From positions 1 through 64,000 of the forward strand of contig CAIOYC010000008.1 in the NCBI GenBank assembly GCA_903862425.1: DNA of 64,000 nt. The letters run 5' to 3'. The notes beneath the pieces were generated by a model. The model was not told the origin of the DNA. It searched no databases and saw nothing but the letters and a program-made list of their open reading frames with translations. Positions 19,445-28,583 of the stretch are shown here, piece by piece. This DNA comes from an uncultured Caulobacterales bacterium. Its GTDB lineage: Bacteria > Pseudomonadota > Alphaproteobacteria > Caulobacterales > Caulobacteraceae. The position numbers and the translations under genes were made by a program. Numbering within the stretch: the first letter of the stretch is position 1; each line of letters begins with the position of its first letter.

Positions 19445-20980
19445 ATGCGGATCAAATTCGTCGCGTCGGTGGTATCTCTCGTCGTCTCCCTCGTCGCGCT
19501 TTCGTCACTGCCCGCACCGGCCCTCGCCCAGCGGGGTGGTCCACCCGCCGCAACGCCGCCCCCCAGCAAGGACGGCGAGCTGCTCGACCTGCCGCCGCTG
19601 CCGCCCGAGGCCAGCGCCAAACAGGTGACGCACGTGGCCGGCAAAACGCTGAACTATACCGCCAGCGTCGGCGCTCTGCCGGTGCTCGACGAGAAGGGCC
19701 GCAAGATCGCCGAGGTGGTCTACACGGCCTACATCCTCGACGGCCCGCGTGATCCGCGCCGCCCCGTGACCTTCGCCTTCAACGGTGGACCGGGGGCAGC
19801 CTCGGTCTATCTCAACCTCGGCGCCATCGGCCCCAAGCGCGTCCAGTTCGGCGCCATGGGCGACAGTCCCTCCGACGCCACCGGAATGATCGATAACCCC
19901 GGCACCTGGCTCGACTTCACCGACCTCGTCTTCATCGACCCGGTGGACACCGGTTTCTCCCACACCTTCCTGCCCGACGATCAGGCCAAGGGCCGCTTCT
20001 TCACCGTGAAGAGTGACATCGACTACCTGTCGCGCATCGTCTTCGACTGGCTGGTGAAGAACCAACGCATGGCTTCGCCCAAGTACGTGGTGGGTGAAAG
20101 CTATGGCGGGTTCCGCGCCCCGCGCATCGCCCACACCCTGCAGACCGATCTCGGCGTCGGCGTCACCGGCGTGACCATGGTTTCGCCCTTCCTCGACGCG
20201 GCCTCGTGGAGCGGCGGTGACTTTTCGCCCATGCCGTGGGTGGTGTTGCTGCCGTCCATGACCGCCTCCAACCTCGAGCGCCACGGCAAGCTGACGCCTG
20301 AGGCGATCAGCGAGGTGGAGACCTATGCCCGCACTGAATACGCCACCGCGTTGCTATCCGGCTGGCGCGATCAGGCGGTGCTCGACCGCATGGTGCAGAA
20401 GGTCGCCGACTATACCGGCCTCGACCCGGTGCTGGTGCGCCGCTGGGGTGGGCGGATCGACAGCCGCGCCTTTCTGCGCGAACTTTATCGCGACACGGGC
20501 AAGCTTGGCTCCTGGTATGATCCGAACGTCACCTCCACCGATCCTTTCCCGTGGGCGGTGAACCAGCGGGTGAACGACCCGATCCTCGACCAGATCATCG
20601 CTCCGACCACCTCGGCCATGGTCGATTTCGACACCCGCGTGCTTGGCTGGAAGGTGCAGGGTCGGTTCGAGCCACTGAGCAACAAGGTCGGACGGGCGTG
20701 GGAGCCGGGCTGGGCGCAGACCGCGGAATCGGTCTCGGACCTGCGCGGCGCGCTCGCCGTGGACCCGAAAATGAAGGTCCTGATCCTGCACGGCTATGAT
20801 GACCTGAGCTGCCCCTTCTTCGTTTCGCAACTGGCCATCGACCAGATCCCGCCGAGCGTGAAGGGCGACGCCGGCCGTCTGCAGCTGCACCTCTATCCGG
20901 GCGGTCACATGTTCTACAGCCGCCCCGACAGCCAGGCGCAGATGCGCAGGGACGTCATGACCATGTACGGCGCGCGCTGA
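19445..20980 (+). CDS. Exported serine carboxypeptidase (peptidase S10)
   Basis: The start ATG at 19445 precedes a signal peptide (MRIKFVASVVSLVVSL, cleavage near ALAQ at residue 29). The mature protein has the S10 alpha/beta-hydrolase features: FAFNGGPGAASVYLNLG oxyanion region (about 110), the nucleophile serine in GESYGG (about 218), an aspartate in LHGYDDLSCPF (about 446) and a histidine in GGHMFY (about 488). It would remove C-terminal amino acids from peptides in the periplasm or outside. It is followed 33 bases later by another exported peptidase. Confidence 0.93.
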   Translation: MRIKFVASVVSLVVSLVALSSLPAPALAQRGGPPAATPPPSKDGELLDLPPLPPEASAKQVTHVAGKTLNYTASVGALPVLDEKGRKIAEVVYTAYILDGPRDPRRPVTFAFNGGPGAASVYLNLGAIGPKRVQFGAMGDSPSDATGMIDNPGTWLDFTDLVFIDPVDTGFSHTFLPDDQAKGRFFTVKSDIDYLSRIVFDWLVKNQRMASPKYVVGESYGGFRAPRIAHTLQTDLGVGVTGVTMVSPFLDAASWSGGDFSPMPWVVLLPSMTASNLERHGKLTPEAISEVETYARTEYATALLSGWRDQAVLDRMVQKVADYTGLDPVLVRRWGGRIDSRAFLRELYRDTGKLGSWYDPNVTSTDPFPWAVNQRVNDPILDQIIAPTTSAMVDFDTRVLGWKVQGRFEPLSNKVGRAWEPGWAQTAESVSDLRGALAVDPKMKVLILHGYDDLSCPFFVSQLAIDQIPPSVKGDAGRLQLHLYPGGHMFYSRPDSQAQMRRDVMTMYGAR

Positions 20981-21013
20981 TCGCCGAGCGCCAGATAATC
21001 GAGGGGCCAATTC

Positions 21014-22636
21014 ATGCGTAAACTTCTCGCCGCGACGGCGGCCGTCTCCGCTCTTCTGATCGGTCAAGCGGCGCGCGCCGCGCCCTATGCCGGTGTCGAT
21101 CCGCAGACCCTGAACCGTATCGCCGACGCGGGCTTCAACCACGGTGAGGTGGTGCAGACCATCGAGTACCTGTCCGACCAGATCGGCGGGCGGATGACCA
21201 ACTCCCCGGCCATGCGCAAGGCCGAGGCCTGGACCCAGAAGAAGTACACCGAGTGGGGCCTGAAGAACGTCCACAAGGAGGGCTTCGAGTTCGGTCGCGG
21301 CTGGTGGATCGAAAGCGCGCACGTGCGCATGATTACCCCGCGCCCGATCGAGCTGCGCGCCATCCCTCTGGCCTGGTCTCCCGCCACCAACGGGCCGGTC
21401 ACCGGAGCCGTGGTGATCGCGCCGATCCGCACCGAAGCCGACTTCGCCAAATGGCGCGGCAAACTCAGGGGCAAGATCGTGCTGACCTCAGCCCCGACCG
21501 CCCCGAAAGATGAGAAGGATCCGCCCTTTGAACGCCTGACCGATGCGGACATCGCCAAGCTCGATACCTACCGTCAGCCTTCGTACGACCCCGCCAATCT
21601 TGAGCGCGCGGCGACGCGCGCTGCGTTCAACCTCAAACTCGACGCCTTCCTCGCCGATGAAGGCGCGGTGGCGCGGGCGACGATGTCGCGCAGCGAAGGG
21701 CGCATCGTCCATGGCGAGGGCTCAGGTTTTCGCTCGGGCCAAACGCCCAAAACACCCGCCTTCGAGCTCGGTGCGGAGGACTATCGTCGCCTGGCCCGCC
21801 TCTCCAAGTCCGGCGAGGTGACCGTCGAGGTGGACAGCAAGGTTCATTACGACGACAGCGACACCAAGGCCTACAACATCATCGCCGACATCCCTGGCGC
21901 CGATCCCAAGGCTGGCTATGTGATGGCCGGCGCCCACCTTGACAGCTGGGTGGCGGGCGACGGCGCGGCCGATAACGGGGCGGGCGCGGCGGTGGTGATG
22001 GAGGCGGCGCGCATCCTCGCCAGCCTGAACCTGCACCCAAAGCGCACCATCCGTTTCGCCCTCTGGGCCGGCGAGGAGCAGGGCCTGCTCGGTTCCTGGG
22101 CCTATGTGAACCAGCACCTGGCCACGCGCCCGTCCAACGACGCGGCGGCCAAGTACGGCCCCTATTACGGCGGCGACACCTTTCCGATCACGCCTCTGGC
22201 GGGCTTCGGCGAGATGGACGGCTACTTCAACCTCGACAACGGGTCGGGCAAGATCCGGGGCATCTTCACCGAGGGCAATTTCGCCGTCGCGCCGATCTTC
22301 AAGTCGTGGCTCGCGCCCTTCGCCAGTCTCGGAGCCTCTGCGGTAGTGGCCGAGCCGACAGGTTCGACCGACCATGTCTTCATGGTCAAGCTCGGCCTGC
22401 CCGCGTTCCAGTTCATCCAGGACCCGCTCGACTATGAGAGCCGCGTGCACCACACCGACCTCGACACTTTCGACCACCTGCGCACCGAGGACATGCGTCA
22501 GGCGGCGGTAATCCTGGCGTCCATGCTGATCGATGCCGCAGACACCGATCCGCCCCTGCCGCACAACGCGCTGCCGACGACGCCGAGCGCCACGGACCCC
22601 TTCAAGTTCGACGACCCGACGCCGCCGGGGCGGTAG
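21014..22636 (+). CDS. Exported M28 family metallopeptidase
   Basis: An aminopeptidase-type zinc enzyme with a signal peptide (MRKLLAATAAVSALLIGQAARA). A PA-like insert lies about residues 110-215. The zinc ligands are in AGAHLDSW (about 312) and DGAADNGAGA (about 322), followed by the catalytic and metal glutamates in WAGEEQGLLGSW, and the last histidine in HHTDLDTFDHL. The protein is 540 residues, normal for the bacterial secreted type. The ATG is preceded by GAGGGG. With the adjacent S10 peptidase it probably digests peptides for uptake. Confidence 0.95.
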   Translation: MRKLLAATAAVSALLIGQAARAAPYAGVDPQTLNRIADAGFNHGEVVQTIEYLSDQIGGRMTNSPAMRKAEAWTQKKYTEWGLKNVHKEGFEFGRGWWIESAHVRMITPRPIELRAIPLAWSPATNGPVTGAVVIAPIRTEADFAKWRGKLRGKIVLTSAPTAPKDEKDPPFERLTDADIAKLDTYRQPSYDPANLERAATRAAFNLKLDAFLADEGAVARATMSRSEGRIVHGEGSGFRSGQTPKTPAFELGAEDYRRLARLSKSGEVTVEVDSKVHYDDSDTKAYNIIADIPGADPKAGYVMAGAHLDSWVAGDGAADNGAGAAVVMEAARILASLNLHPKRTIRFALWAGEEQGLLGSWAYVNQHLATRPSNDAAAKYGPYYGGDTFPITPLAGFGEMDGYFNLDNGSGKIRGIFTEGNFAVAPIFKSWLAPFASLGASAVVAEPTGSTDHVFMVKLGLPAFQFIQDPLDYESRVHHTDLDTFDHLRTEDMRQAAVILASMLIDAADTDPPLPHNALPTTPSATDPFKFDDPTPPGR

Positions 22637-22640
22637 TCGC

Positions 22641-24056
22641 TCAGATCTGCAGCAGCGCCACGGTGCCCTGGCCGCCGTCGGCGCAGATGGAGACGATGGC
22701 GCGCGAGCCGGGCGCCATGGCCGCCAGTTCCTTGATCGCCTGGCTGAGGATACGAGCGCCGGTGGCGCCGAAGGGATGGCCGAGCGCCACCGAGCCGCCA
22801 TTGGGATTGAGCCGGTCGTGCGGGAAGGGGCCGAAGTTCGGCTCTAAACCCACCTTGCCCCTGAGGAAGGCTTCATCTTCCCAGGCCTTGAGGTGGAAGG
22901 CGACCTGACCGGCGAAGGCCTCGTGCAGCTCCCACAGCGCGATGTCGGCATATTTCAGCCCATGGCGGGCGAGCAGGCGCGGCACGGCATAGCCGGGCGC
23001 CATCAAGAGGCCCTCGGTGCGGAAATCCACGGCCGAGACCTCATAATCCACCAGCTGCGCCTTCGGCAGATCCGCCGGCAGCCGCGCCATGCCCGCCGCC
23101 GAACCGACCCAGAGCGACGCCGCTCCATCGGTGAGGGGCGAGGAATTGCCGGCTGTCAGTGTGCCCTTGCCGGAGGTGGTGTCGAAGACCGGCTTCAGCT
23201 TGCCGAGCTTTTCCAGCGAGGTGTCGCGGCGCGGGATCGTGTCGTGGTCCACGCCCTCCACCGGGATGATCAGGGAGTTGAAGAAGCCCTCTCCCCACCC
23301 CCTGATCGCGCCTTGATGGCTGGCGAGGGCGAGGCGATCCTGTTCCTCACGCCCGATTTGCCATTCCTTCACCGTCACCTCGGTGTGCTCGCCCATGCTC
23401 ATGCCGCTGGTGCGATTGGTGACGCTGGGAATGTAGAGTTTGGGACCGTTGAAATCGAAGGCGGTCAGATGGTCGATCTTCTGACCGATGGTTCTGGCGC
23501 GCTGGAAGCCGCGCAGCCAGTCCGACAGGCCCTGCGACAGGCCGATCTGGATGCGGCTCATGCTCTCCACCCCGCCCACCAGGGCAAGGTCGCGATCGGC
23601 GCCGATCATGCCCGCCGCTTCGAAGGTCCCGACCATGGAGGTGGAGCAGGCCATGACGGTGGAGAAGGCCGGGATGGTGGCGTCCGCCCCGGCGTCCATC
23701 AGCACCTCGCGGGCGATGTTGGACCAGGTGAGGTTAGGCGCGACCGTGCCCCAGACGAAGAAGTCCGGCTTGGCGATTGCCAACATGTGCTTCGCAACCG
23801 GCAGGGACAGGGCGATGGCGTCGAGCTTGGCGAAGGGGCCGTCGACCTTGACGAAGGGCGTGCGCACCCCCGCCGCAAGCCAGATCTCGACCTTGCCGCC
23901 GGAACTCCAGGTTACGGGTGTGGGGCTCGCCATCGGCAAGTCGGCATCGTGGGCGCCGCGGCCGGGCGAGATCGGATCGCTGGCGGGAAAGGTCTCCTCG
24001 ATGGCTTCATCGAGCATGGCGTCGGGGGAGTTCGGGTCGGGGGTCTCGGTGGTCAT
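22641..24056 (-). CDS. Thiolase (acetyl-CoA acyltransferase) with N-terminal extension
   Basis: The thiolase core starts near residue 50 (VEIWLAAGVRTPF). The nucleophilic cysteine lies in STVMACSTSMVGTFEAAGM (about 125), and the later catalytic residues are in NPNGGSVALGHPFGATGAR and CADGGQGTVALL. The first 45 residues are an extra segment with LDEAIEETFPASDPISP, resembling a conserved motif of small proteobacterial proteins. The ATG at 24056 has a strong GGAGG site, while the later in-frame ATG at 23933 has none, so the extension is likely translated. The role is probably beta-oxidation or acetoacetyl-CoA cleavage. Confidence 0.9.
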   Translation of the reverse strand: MTTETPDPNSPDAMLDEAIEETFPASDPISPGRGAHDADLPMASPTPVTWSSGGKVEIWLAAGVRTPFVKVDGPFAKLDAIALSLPVAKHMLAIAKPDFFVWGTVAPNLTWSNIAREVLMDAGADATIPAFSTVMACSTSMVGTFEAAGMIGADRDLALVGGVESMSRIQIGLSQGLSDWLRGFQRARTIGQKIDHLTAFDFNGPKLYIPSVTNRTSGMSMGEHTEVTVKEWQIGREEQDRLALASHQGAIRGWGEGFFNSLIIPVEGVDHDTIPRRDTSLEKLGKLKPVFDTTSGKGTLTAGNSSPLTDGAASLWVGSAAGMARLPADLPKAQLVDYEVSAVDFRTEGLLMAPGYAVPRLLARHGLKYADIALWELHEAFAGQVAFHLKAWEDEAFLRGKVGLEPNFGPFPHDRLNPNGGSVALGHPFGATGARILSQAIKELAAMAPGSRAIVSICADGGQGTVALLQI

Positions 24057-24124
24057 CTGCGCCTCCACTATGCCACCGATATAGTCCTGCGCCCGCAGCT
24101 TTGCAGCGGGGCTTGGCCTGCCCA

Positions 24125-26038
24125 TTAGCCTGGCGTGGTGGGGGAGGGAGCGTGATAGAGCGGCGCGGCCTCGCCCTTGTCGCGCAGGAGGGCCCCCACC
24201 GGGTCATCCGCTGCGGGAGTCGCCGGTTGCGGGGGCGCGGGCAGGGGCGAAAGGCCGGACTGCGGTTGGGTCGGCGCTATGTCAGACACCGGAGTCGTCA
24301 CGGGCTCAACGGGCGTCGGCGCGGCGGGGCCCGTCGGAATGCCGGTGGCGCCGGCGCGAGGCAGGGCGCTCGACATGAAGCCGCGCCACACCCGCGCGGC
24401 CGATCCGCCGCCGGCCAGGTGCGGCACGGGCCGGGCGTCGTCCTTGCCCACCCAGGCGCAGGCGGTGAAGTTGCCGGTGAAGCCGCAGAACCAGGCGTCC
24501 TTGCCCTCGGTGGTCGTCCCGGTCTTGCCGGCGATGTCGTAGCCCTTGATGGCCGCACCCGTGCCGGTGCCGTAGCTGACCACCGCTCGCAGCATGCGGT
24601 CCATTTCGCCGAGCGCTGGGTTGTTGATCACCTGCGCCTGCGGTTCGTCGCGGTGGCGGAACAGGGTCCGACCCGAGGCGGTGCGTACCCGCTCCACCCC
24701 ATAAGGATAGACCCGCCGCCCGCCATTGGCGAAGGCGTCATAGGCCGCCGCCATCTCGATGGGGCGTACCTCCGAGGTGCCGAGCGCCATGGCCGGGTCC
24801 GGGCTGATCGGCGTGTTGATGCCGAGGCGGCGCGCGGTGTCGGCAACCTTGTCGCGGCCCACCTCGTCGGCCAGCCGCGCGGCGACGGTGTTGATCGACT
24901 TGGCCAGCGCCGTCTCCATGGAGATGGGGCCGAGGAAGGCGTTATCGTGATTGCGCGGCGACCAGCCGTTGATCGTCACCGGCTCGTCGGTCACCGTCAC
25001 GTCGGGGGTGCGGCCCTGCTCCATGGCGGTGAGGTAGACGAACGGCTTCCATGACGAGCCGGCCTGGCGGTGGCCGTTGGTGGCGCGGTTGAAGGGGCTG
25101 GTGGAATAGTCCGAGCCGCCGACCATGGCGCGCACCCGGCCCTGACCGTCGAGGGCCACCAGCGCGGCTTCCTCGCCCTTGGTCCGGTCGGTCTGCACCA
25201 CGTTTTCGAGCGAGGCCGCTCCGTCCTGCTCCATTTTCAGGTCGAGGGTGGTCTCCACCACGAGGTCCGTACTGAAACTGCCGATATCGCGGCGCACCTG
25301 CGGGTCCAACCAATCGACGAAATACTGGGCGGGCAGGGCAGGGTCGCGATCATAGACGCGGGGCCGAGCGGCCAGTGCCCTGGCCGCCTCGCGCGGGGTG
25401 ATGGCGCCGGTCTCCACCATGGCGGCGAGCACCAGGCGCGTGCGCTCGTCCGACCGTTCCGGATTATCGACGGGGCTATAGCCGGCCGGGTTTTTCAGGA
25501 TGCCGGCCAGTGTCGCCGCCTCGCGCACGGTCAGCTTGTCGGCCGACTTGTTGAAGAAGCGGTGGGAGGCCGCCTCGATCCCATAGGCGCCGGACCCGAA
25601 ATAGACCCGCGACAGGTAGAGGGACAGGATCTGCTTCTTGGTGAATTTCTGTTCGAGCTGGACTGCATAGACCAGTTCCTGGGTCTTGCGCTCCAGGGTC
25701 TGCTCCTGGCTGAGGAACAGGTTGCGCGCCAGCTGCTGGGTGATGGTGGACGCGCCCTGGGCGGTGCGTCCCGTGGTCAGGTCCTTGACCAGGGCGCGGG
25801 CCATGCCGACCGCGTCGAAGCCGGTGTGCTCATAGAAGCGGCGGTCCTCGATGGAGACGAAGGCGGCGGGCACATAGGCGGGCAGCCGGTCCAGGTCGGC
25901 TGGCGGCGGCACATGCCCGCCCCGGATGCCGATCAGCGCGCCCGTTCGGTCCAAATAGGTGACCTGCGGATCGCGCGTGATCGGCGGCAGGCTTCCGGGC
26001 GCGGAGAACAGGGAGGCGGCCAGGACGAGAGACAGCAA
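24125..26038 (-). CDS. Class A penicillin-binding protein (transglycosylase/transpeptidase)
   Basis: The protein polymerises glycan strands and cross-links them in the periplasm. A GT51 transglycosylase domain has the catalytic glutamate in SIEDRRFYEHTGFD (about 63-75) and QGASTITQQLARNL. The transpeptidase domain has SxxK as SSWK (about 328), SxN as SIN, and KTGTT (about 484). The C-terminus is a proline-rich tail. The start is a TTG preceded by GGAG at eight bases. The N-terminal hydrophobic stretch is only about 12 residues (MLSLVLAASLFSAPG), shorter than the usual membrane anchor, so the true start may be different. Confidence 0.93.
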   Translation of the reverse strand: MLSLVLAASLFSAPGSLPPITRDPQVTYLDRTGALIGIRGGHVPPPADLDRLPAYVPAAFVSIEDRRFYEHTGFDAVGMARALVKDLTTGRTAQGASTITQQLARNLFLSQEQTLERKTQELVYAVQLEQKFTKKQILSLYLSRVYFGSGAYGIEAASHRFFNKSADKLTVREAATLAGILKNPAGYSPVDNPERSDERTRLVLAAMVETGAITPREAARALAARPRVYDRDPALPAQYFVDWLDPQVRRDIGSFSTDLVVETTLDLKMEQDGAASLENVVQTDRTKGEEAALVALDGQGRVRAMVGGSDYSTSPFNRATNGHRQAGSSWKPFVYLTAMEQGRTPDVTVTDEPVTINGWSPRNHDNAFLGPISMETALAKSINTVAARLADEVGRDKVADTARRLGINTPISPDPAMALGTSEVRPIEMAAAYDAFANGGRRVYPYGVERVRTASGRTLFRHRDEPQAQVINNPALGEMDRMLRAVVSYGTGTGAAIKGYDIAGKTGTTTEGKDAWFCGFTGNFTACAWVGKDDARPVPHLAGGGSAARVWRGFMSSALPRAGATGIPTGPAAPTPVEPVTTPVSDIAPTQPQSGLSPLPAPPQPATPAADDPVGALLRDKGEAAPLYHAPSPTTPG

Positions 26039-26202
26039 TGAAAGGGCTCCAGACGCGGGTCAGCCCCCGCCGCCCCGGCCCGTTGTCCGCTTCCTGTGCC
26101 GCGACGCAATATAATTTGCGGTAATGCTTGGGCGCATCTCGTCGCGGCCTATGTTGAGGCGTCCTTGATCCGAGGGCGCCGCGCCGCCAGATAAGCTTGA
26201 GC

Positions 26203-27180
26203 ATGACCGACCTTCCCGCGACCACCGCCCCGCCGATCATTTCCGTCAAGGGGCTGACCAAGAGCTATAAGGGCGGGTTCCAGGCGCTGAAGGGGATCGA
26301 CCTCGACATCCGCAAGGGCGAGATCTTCGCGCTCCTGGGCCCGAACGGGGCGGGCAAGACCACGCTGATCTCCATTATCTGCGGCATCGTCAACGCCTCC
26401 ACCGGCTCGGTGACGGCGGACGGGCTGGACATCGTGACCGACTATCGCGCCGCGCGGATGCGCATCGGCCTTGTGCCGCAGGAGCTGAACACGGACGCCT
26501 TCGAGACGGTGTGGGCGACGGTGAACTTCAGCCGCGGTCTCTACGGCCGCGCCCCGAACAGGGCCTATGTGGAGCAGGTGCTGAAGGACCTCAGCCTGTG
26601 GGACAAGAAGGACAGCAAGATCATGGCGCTTTCGGGCGGCATGAAGCGGCGGGTGATGATCGCCAAGGCCCTGTCGCATGAGCCGACCATCCTGTTCCTC
26701 GACGAACCCACCGCCGGGGTCGATGTGGAGCTGCGCCGCGACATGTGGGAGATGGTACGCAAGCTCCGCCAAAGCGGCGTCACCATCATCCTGACCACCC
26801 ACTATATCGAGGAGGCCGAGGAGATGGCCGACCGGGTGGGCGTGATCTCCAAGGGCGAGATCGTCCTGGTGGAGGAGAAAAACGCCCTGATGGAGAAGCT
26901 CGGCAAAAAGACCCTCACCATCGCCCTTCAGGCTCCCATCGCCGCCATCCCCGAGGCCCTCGGCGCCTATGACCTGGCCCTGTCCGCGGATGGGAGCGAG
27001 ATCACCTACAGCTTCGACGCCCGCCATGAGGGCACAGGAATCGCCGCCTTGATGCGCCAGCTTGCGAGCACGGGGCTGGACTTCAAGGACCTGCAGACCC
27101 GTCAGTCTTCCCTGGAGGACATTTTCGTCAGCCTGGTGCACCAACCGCGCGAGCCTCAGGCGGCGGAGGCCGGACAGTGA
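26203..27180 (+). CDS. ABC-2 type transporter, ATP-binding subunit
   Basis: A single nucleotide-binding domain: Walker [10 protein letters not shown] (about 50), Q-loop GLVPQELN, signature LSGGMKRR (about 145), Walker [13 protein letters not shown] and the switch histidine in [10 protein letters not shown]. The C-terminal 90 residues are a regulatory extension with the usual LEDIFVSL ending of drug/polysaccharide exporters (CcmA/NodI-like). The ATG at 26203 is preferred to the TTG six bases upstream. It shares a GTGA overlap with the permease gene. The substrate is unknown. Confidence 0.94.
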   Translation: MTDLPATTAPPIISVKGLTKSYKGGFQALKGIDLDIRKGEIFALLGPNGAGKTTLISIICGIVNASTGSVTADGLDIVTDYRAARMRIGLVPQELNTDAFETVWATVNFSRGLYGRAPNRAYVEQVLKDLSLWDKKDSKIMALSGGMKRRVMIAKALSHEPTILFLDEPTAGVDVELRRDMWEMVRKLRQSGVTIILTTHYIEEAEEMADRVGVISKGEIVLVEEKNALMEKLGKKTLTIALQAPIAAIPEALGAYDLALSADGSEITYSFDARHEGTGIAALMRQLASTGLDFKDLQTRQSSLEDIFVSLVHQPREPQAAEAGQ

Positions 27181-27950
27181 ACCTTCCCATCAATCTCTAC
27201 GGTATCCGCGCCATCTATGTGTTCGAGCTGTCGCGCTGGTTCCGCACGCTCGGCCAGAGCATCCTGGCCCCAGTGATCTCCACGGCGCTGTATTTTGTGG
27301 TGTTCGGATCGGCCATCGGCTCGCACATGGCCCCCATCGGCGGGGTCAGCTACGGCGCCTTCATCGTGCCGGGGCTGATGATGCTGTCCGTGCTCACCGA
27401 GAGTCTGTCGAACGCCTCGTTCGGCATCTACATGCCCAAATGGGCGGGCACGATCTATGAGCTGCTCTCCGCACCCGTATCTTGGATCGAAGCGGTGATC
27501 GGTTATGTGGGCGCGGCGGCGACGAAGTCGGTGCTGCTCGGCCTGATCATCCTGGTCACCGCGCGCCTGTTCGTGCCGTTCAACATCGCCCATCCGGTGT
27601 GGATGGCGGCCTTCCTGATCCTCACCTCGCTCACCTTCAGCCTGTTCGGCTTCATCATCGGGGTGTGGGCGGACGGGTTCGAGAAGCTGCAGATCGTGCC
27701 GACGCTGATCATCACCCCGCTGACCTTCCTCGGAGGCAGCTTCTACTCGATCAGCATGCTGCCGCCGATCTGGCAGAAGATCACCCTGTTCAACCCGGTG
27801 GTCTACCTGGTGAGCGGTTTCCGCTGGGCCTTCTACGGCACGTCCGACGTGGCCGTGGGCCTCAGCCTCGCCGCGACGCTGGGCTTCATGCTGCTGTGCT
27901 TGGGCGTGATCTTCTGGATCTTCCGGACAGGGTATCGGTTGAAGAATTGA
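27177..27950 (+). CDS. ABC-2 type transporter permease
   Basis: The 257-residue protein has six hydrophobic segments (about 22-45, 62-85, 110-135, 142-165, 175-195, 225-250) and the ABC-2 signature [19 protein letters not shown] near the end, typical of NodJ/YadH-like exporters. The GTG start overlaps the stop of the ATPase gene by four bases, so both subunits are co-translated. Two permeases plus two ATPases would form the complex. The exported compound cannot be inferred. Confidence 0.93.
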   Translation: MNLPINLYGIRAIYVFELSRWFRTLGQSILAPVISTALYFVVFGSAIGSHMAPIGGVSYGAFIVPGLMMLSVLTESLSNASFGIYMPKWAGTIYELLSAPVSWIEAVIGYVGAAATKSVLLGLIILVTARLFVPFNIAHPVWMAAFLILTSLTFSLFGFIIGVWADGFEKLQIVPTLIITPLTFLGGSFYSISMLPPIWQKITLFNPVVYLVSGFRWAFYGTSDVAVGLSLAATLGFMLLCLGVIFWIFRTGYRLKN

Positions 27951-27968
27951 TCGCCCAATCGGCCTGAT

Positions 27969-28574
27969 TCACGGCCGCGCAACCTTATAGGCATCCACGG
28001 ATGACCAACGGATAGTTAGCCTTCCGCGCTCTCGATCGAGACCTGTGATGAATTCTTCTGACACGCTCAGATACCTCTTCTCGACCGTTGTCGTTAAAGA
28101 GGGCTCTAGATTTCGATCGAGTGAAAACGGTCTTTTTGAGTTGAAAGCCGCGAGCTGAGTTCGGGTCAGGCTTCTCAACTCGATCGCTTCTATTTCTTCG
28201 AGCTTGCCGCGCCATGCACCAGGATTGGGCAACTCGAGCCTTGCAACATGATAGATGGGAATAAGCCGTCCGGTAGTACGGAATTGTTCGAAAATGGCGT
28301 TTGCATGATTGAGCAGCCTAAGTCCTTCCTTTTGCGAAGCTGACGTCAAAACACTCTCGATAGCACCAAGGGCAAGGGAGCCCGCTGCGACCCAACCAGC
28401 CGAACCGATGAACCCGATGCCAGTTGAAATCGGACCAATCAGCTGTGCGCCTTGATTCGTAAGCTTGCGCCATTCGAGCACACGCTCTTCTGGGTACAAT
28501 TCGATAGCTGCGAGCTGATGGTTCTGGCCAGAAATCCAGAGGTCCAAGTAGCTATCAGCAAGGGAGTCGGTCAC
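27969..28574 (-). CDS. Orphan protein on AT-rich DNA (201 aa)
   Basis: I do not recognise this protein. It begins MTDSLADSYLDLWISGQNHQL, has a hydrophobic stretch around residues 43-70 (LIGPISTGIGFIGSAGWVAAGSLALGA, possibly one or two membrane passes or a glycine-rich pore-like segment), then a mainly hydrophilic region ending with YLSVSEEFITGLDRERGRL. GC content is near 50%, against about 68% around it, and codon use differs accordingly, indicating acquisition by transfer. It sits between an ABC transporter and an SDR gene, ending 18 bases after the permease stop in convergent orientation. Confidence 0.65.
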   Translation of the reverse strand: MTDSLADSYLDLWISGQNHQLAAIELYPEERVLEWRKLTNQGAQLIGPISTGIGFIGSAGWVAAGSLALGAIESVLTSASQKEGLRLLNHANAIFEQFRTTGRLIPIYHVARLELPNPGAWRGKLEEIEAIELRSLTRTQLAAFNSKRPFSLDRNLEPSLTTTVEKRYLSVSEEFITGLDRERGRLTIRWSSVDAYKVARP

Positions 28575-28583
28575 AAGAAAAGC

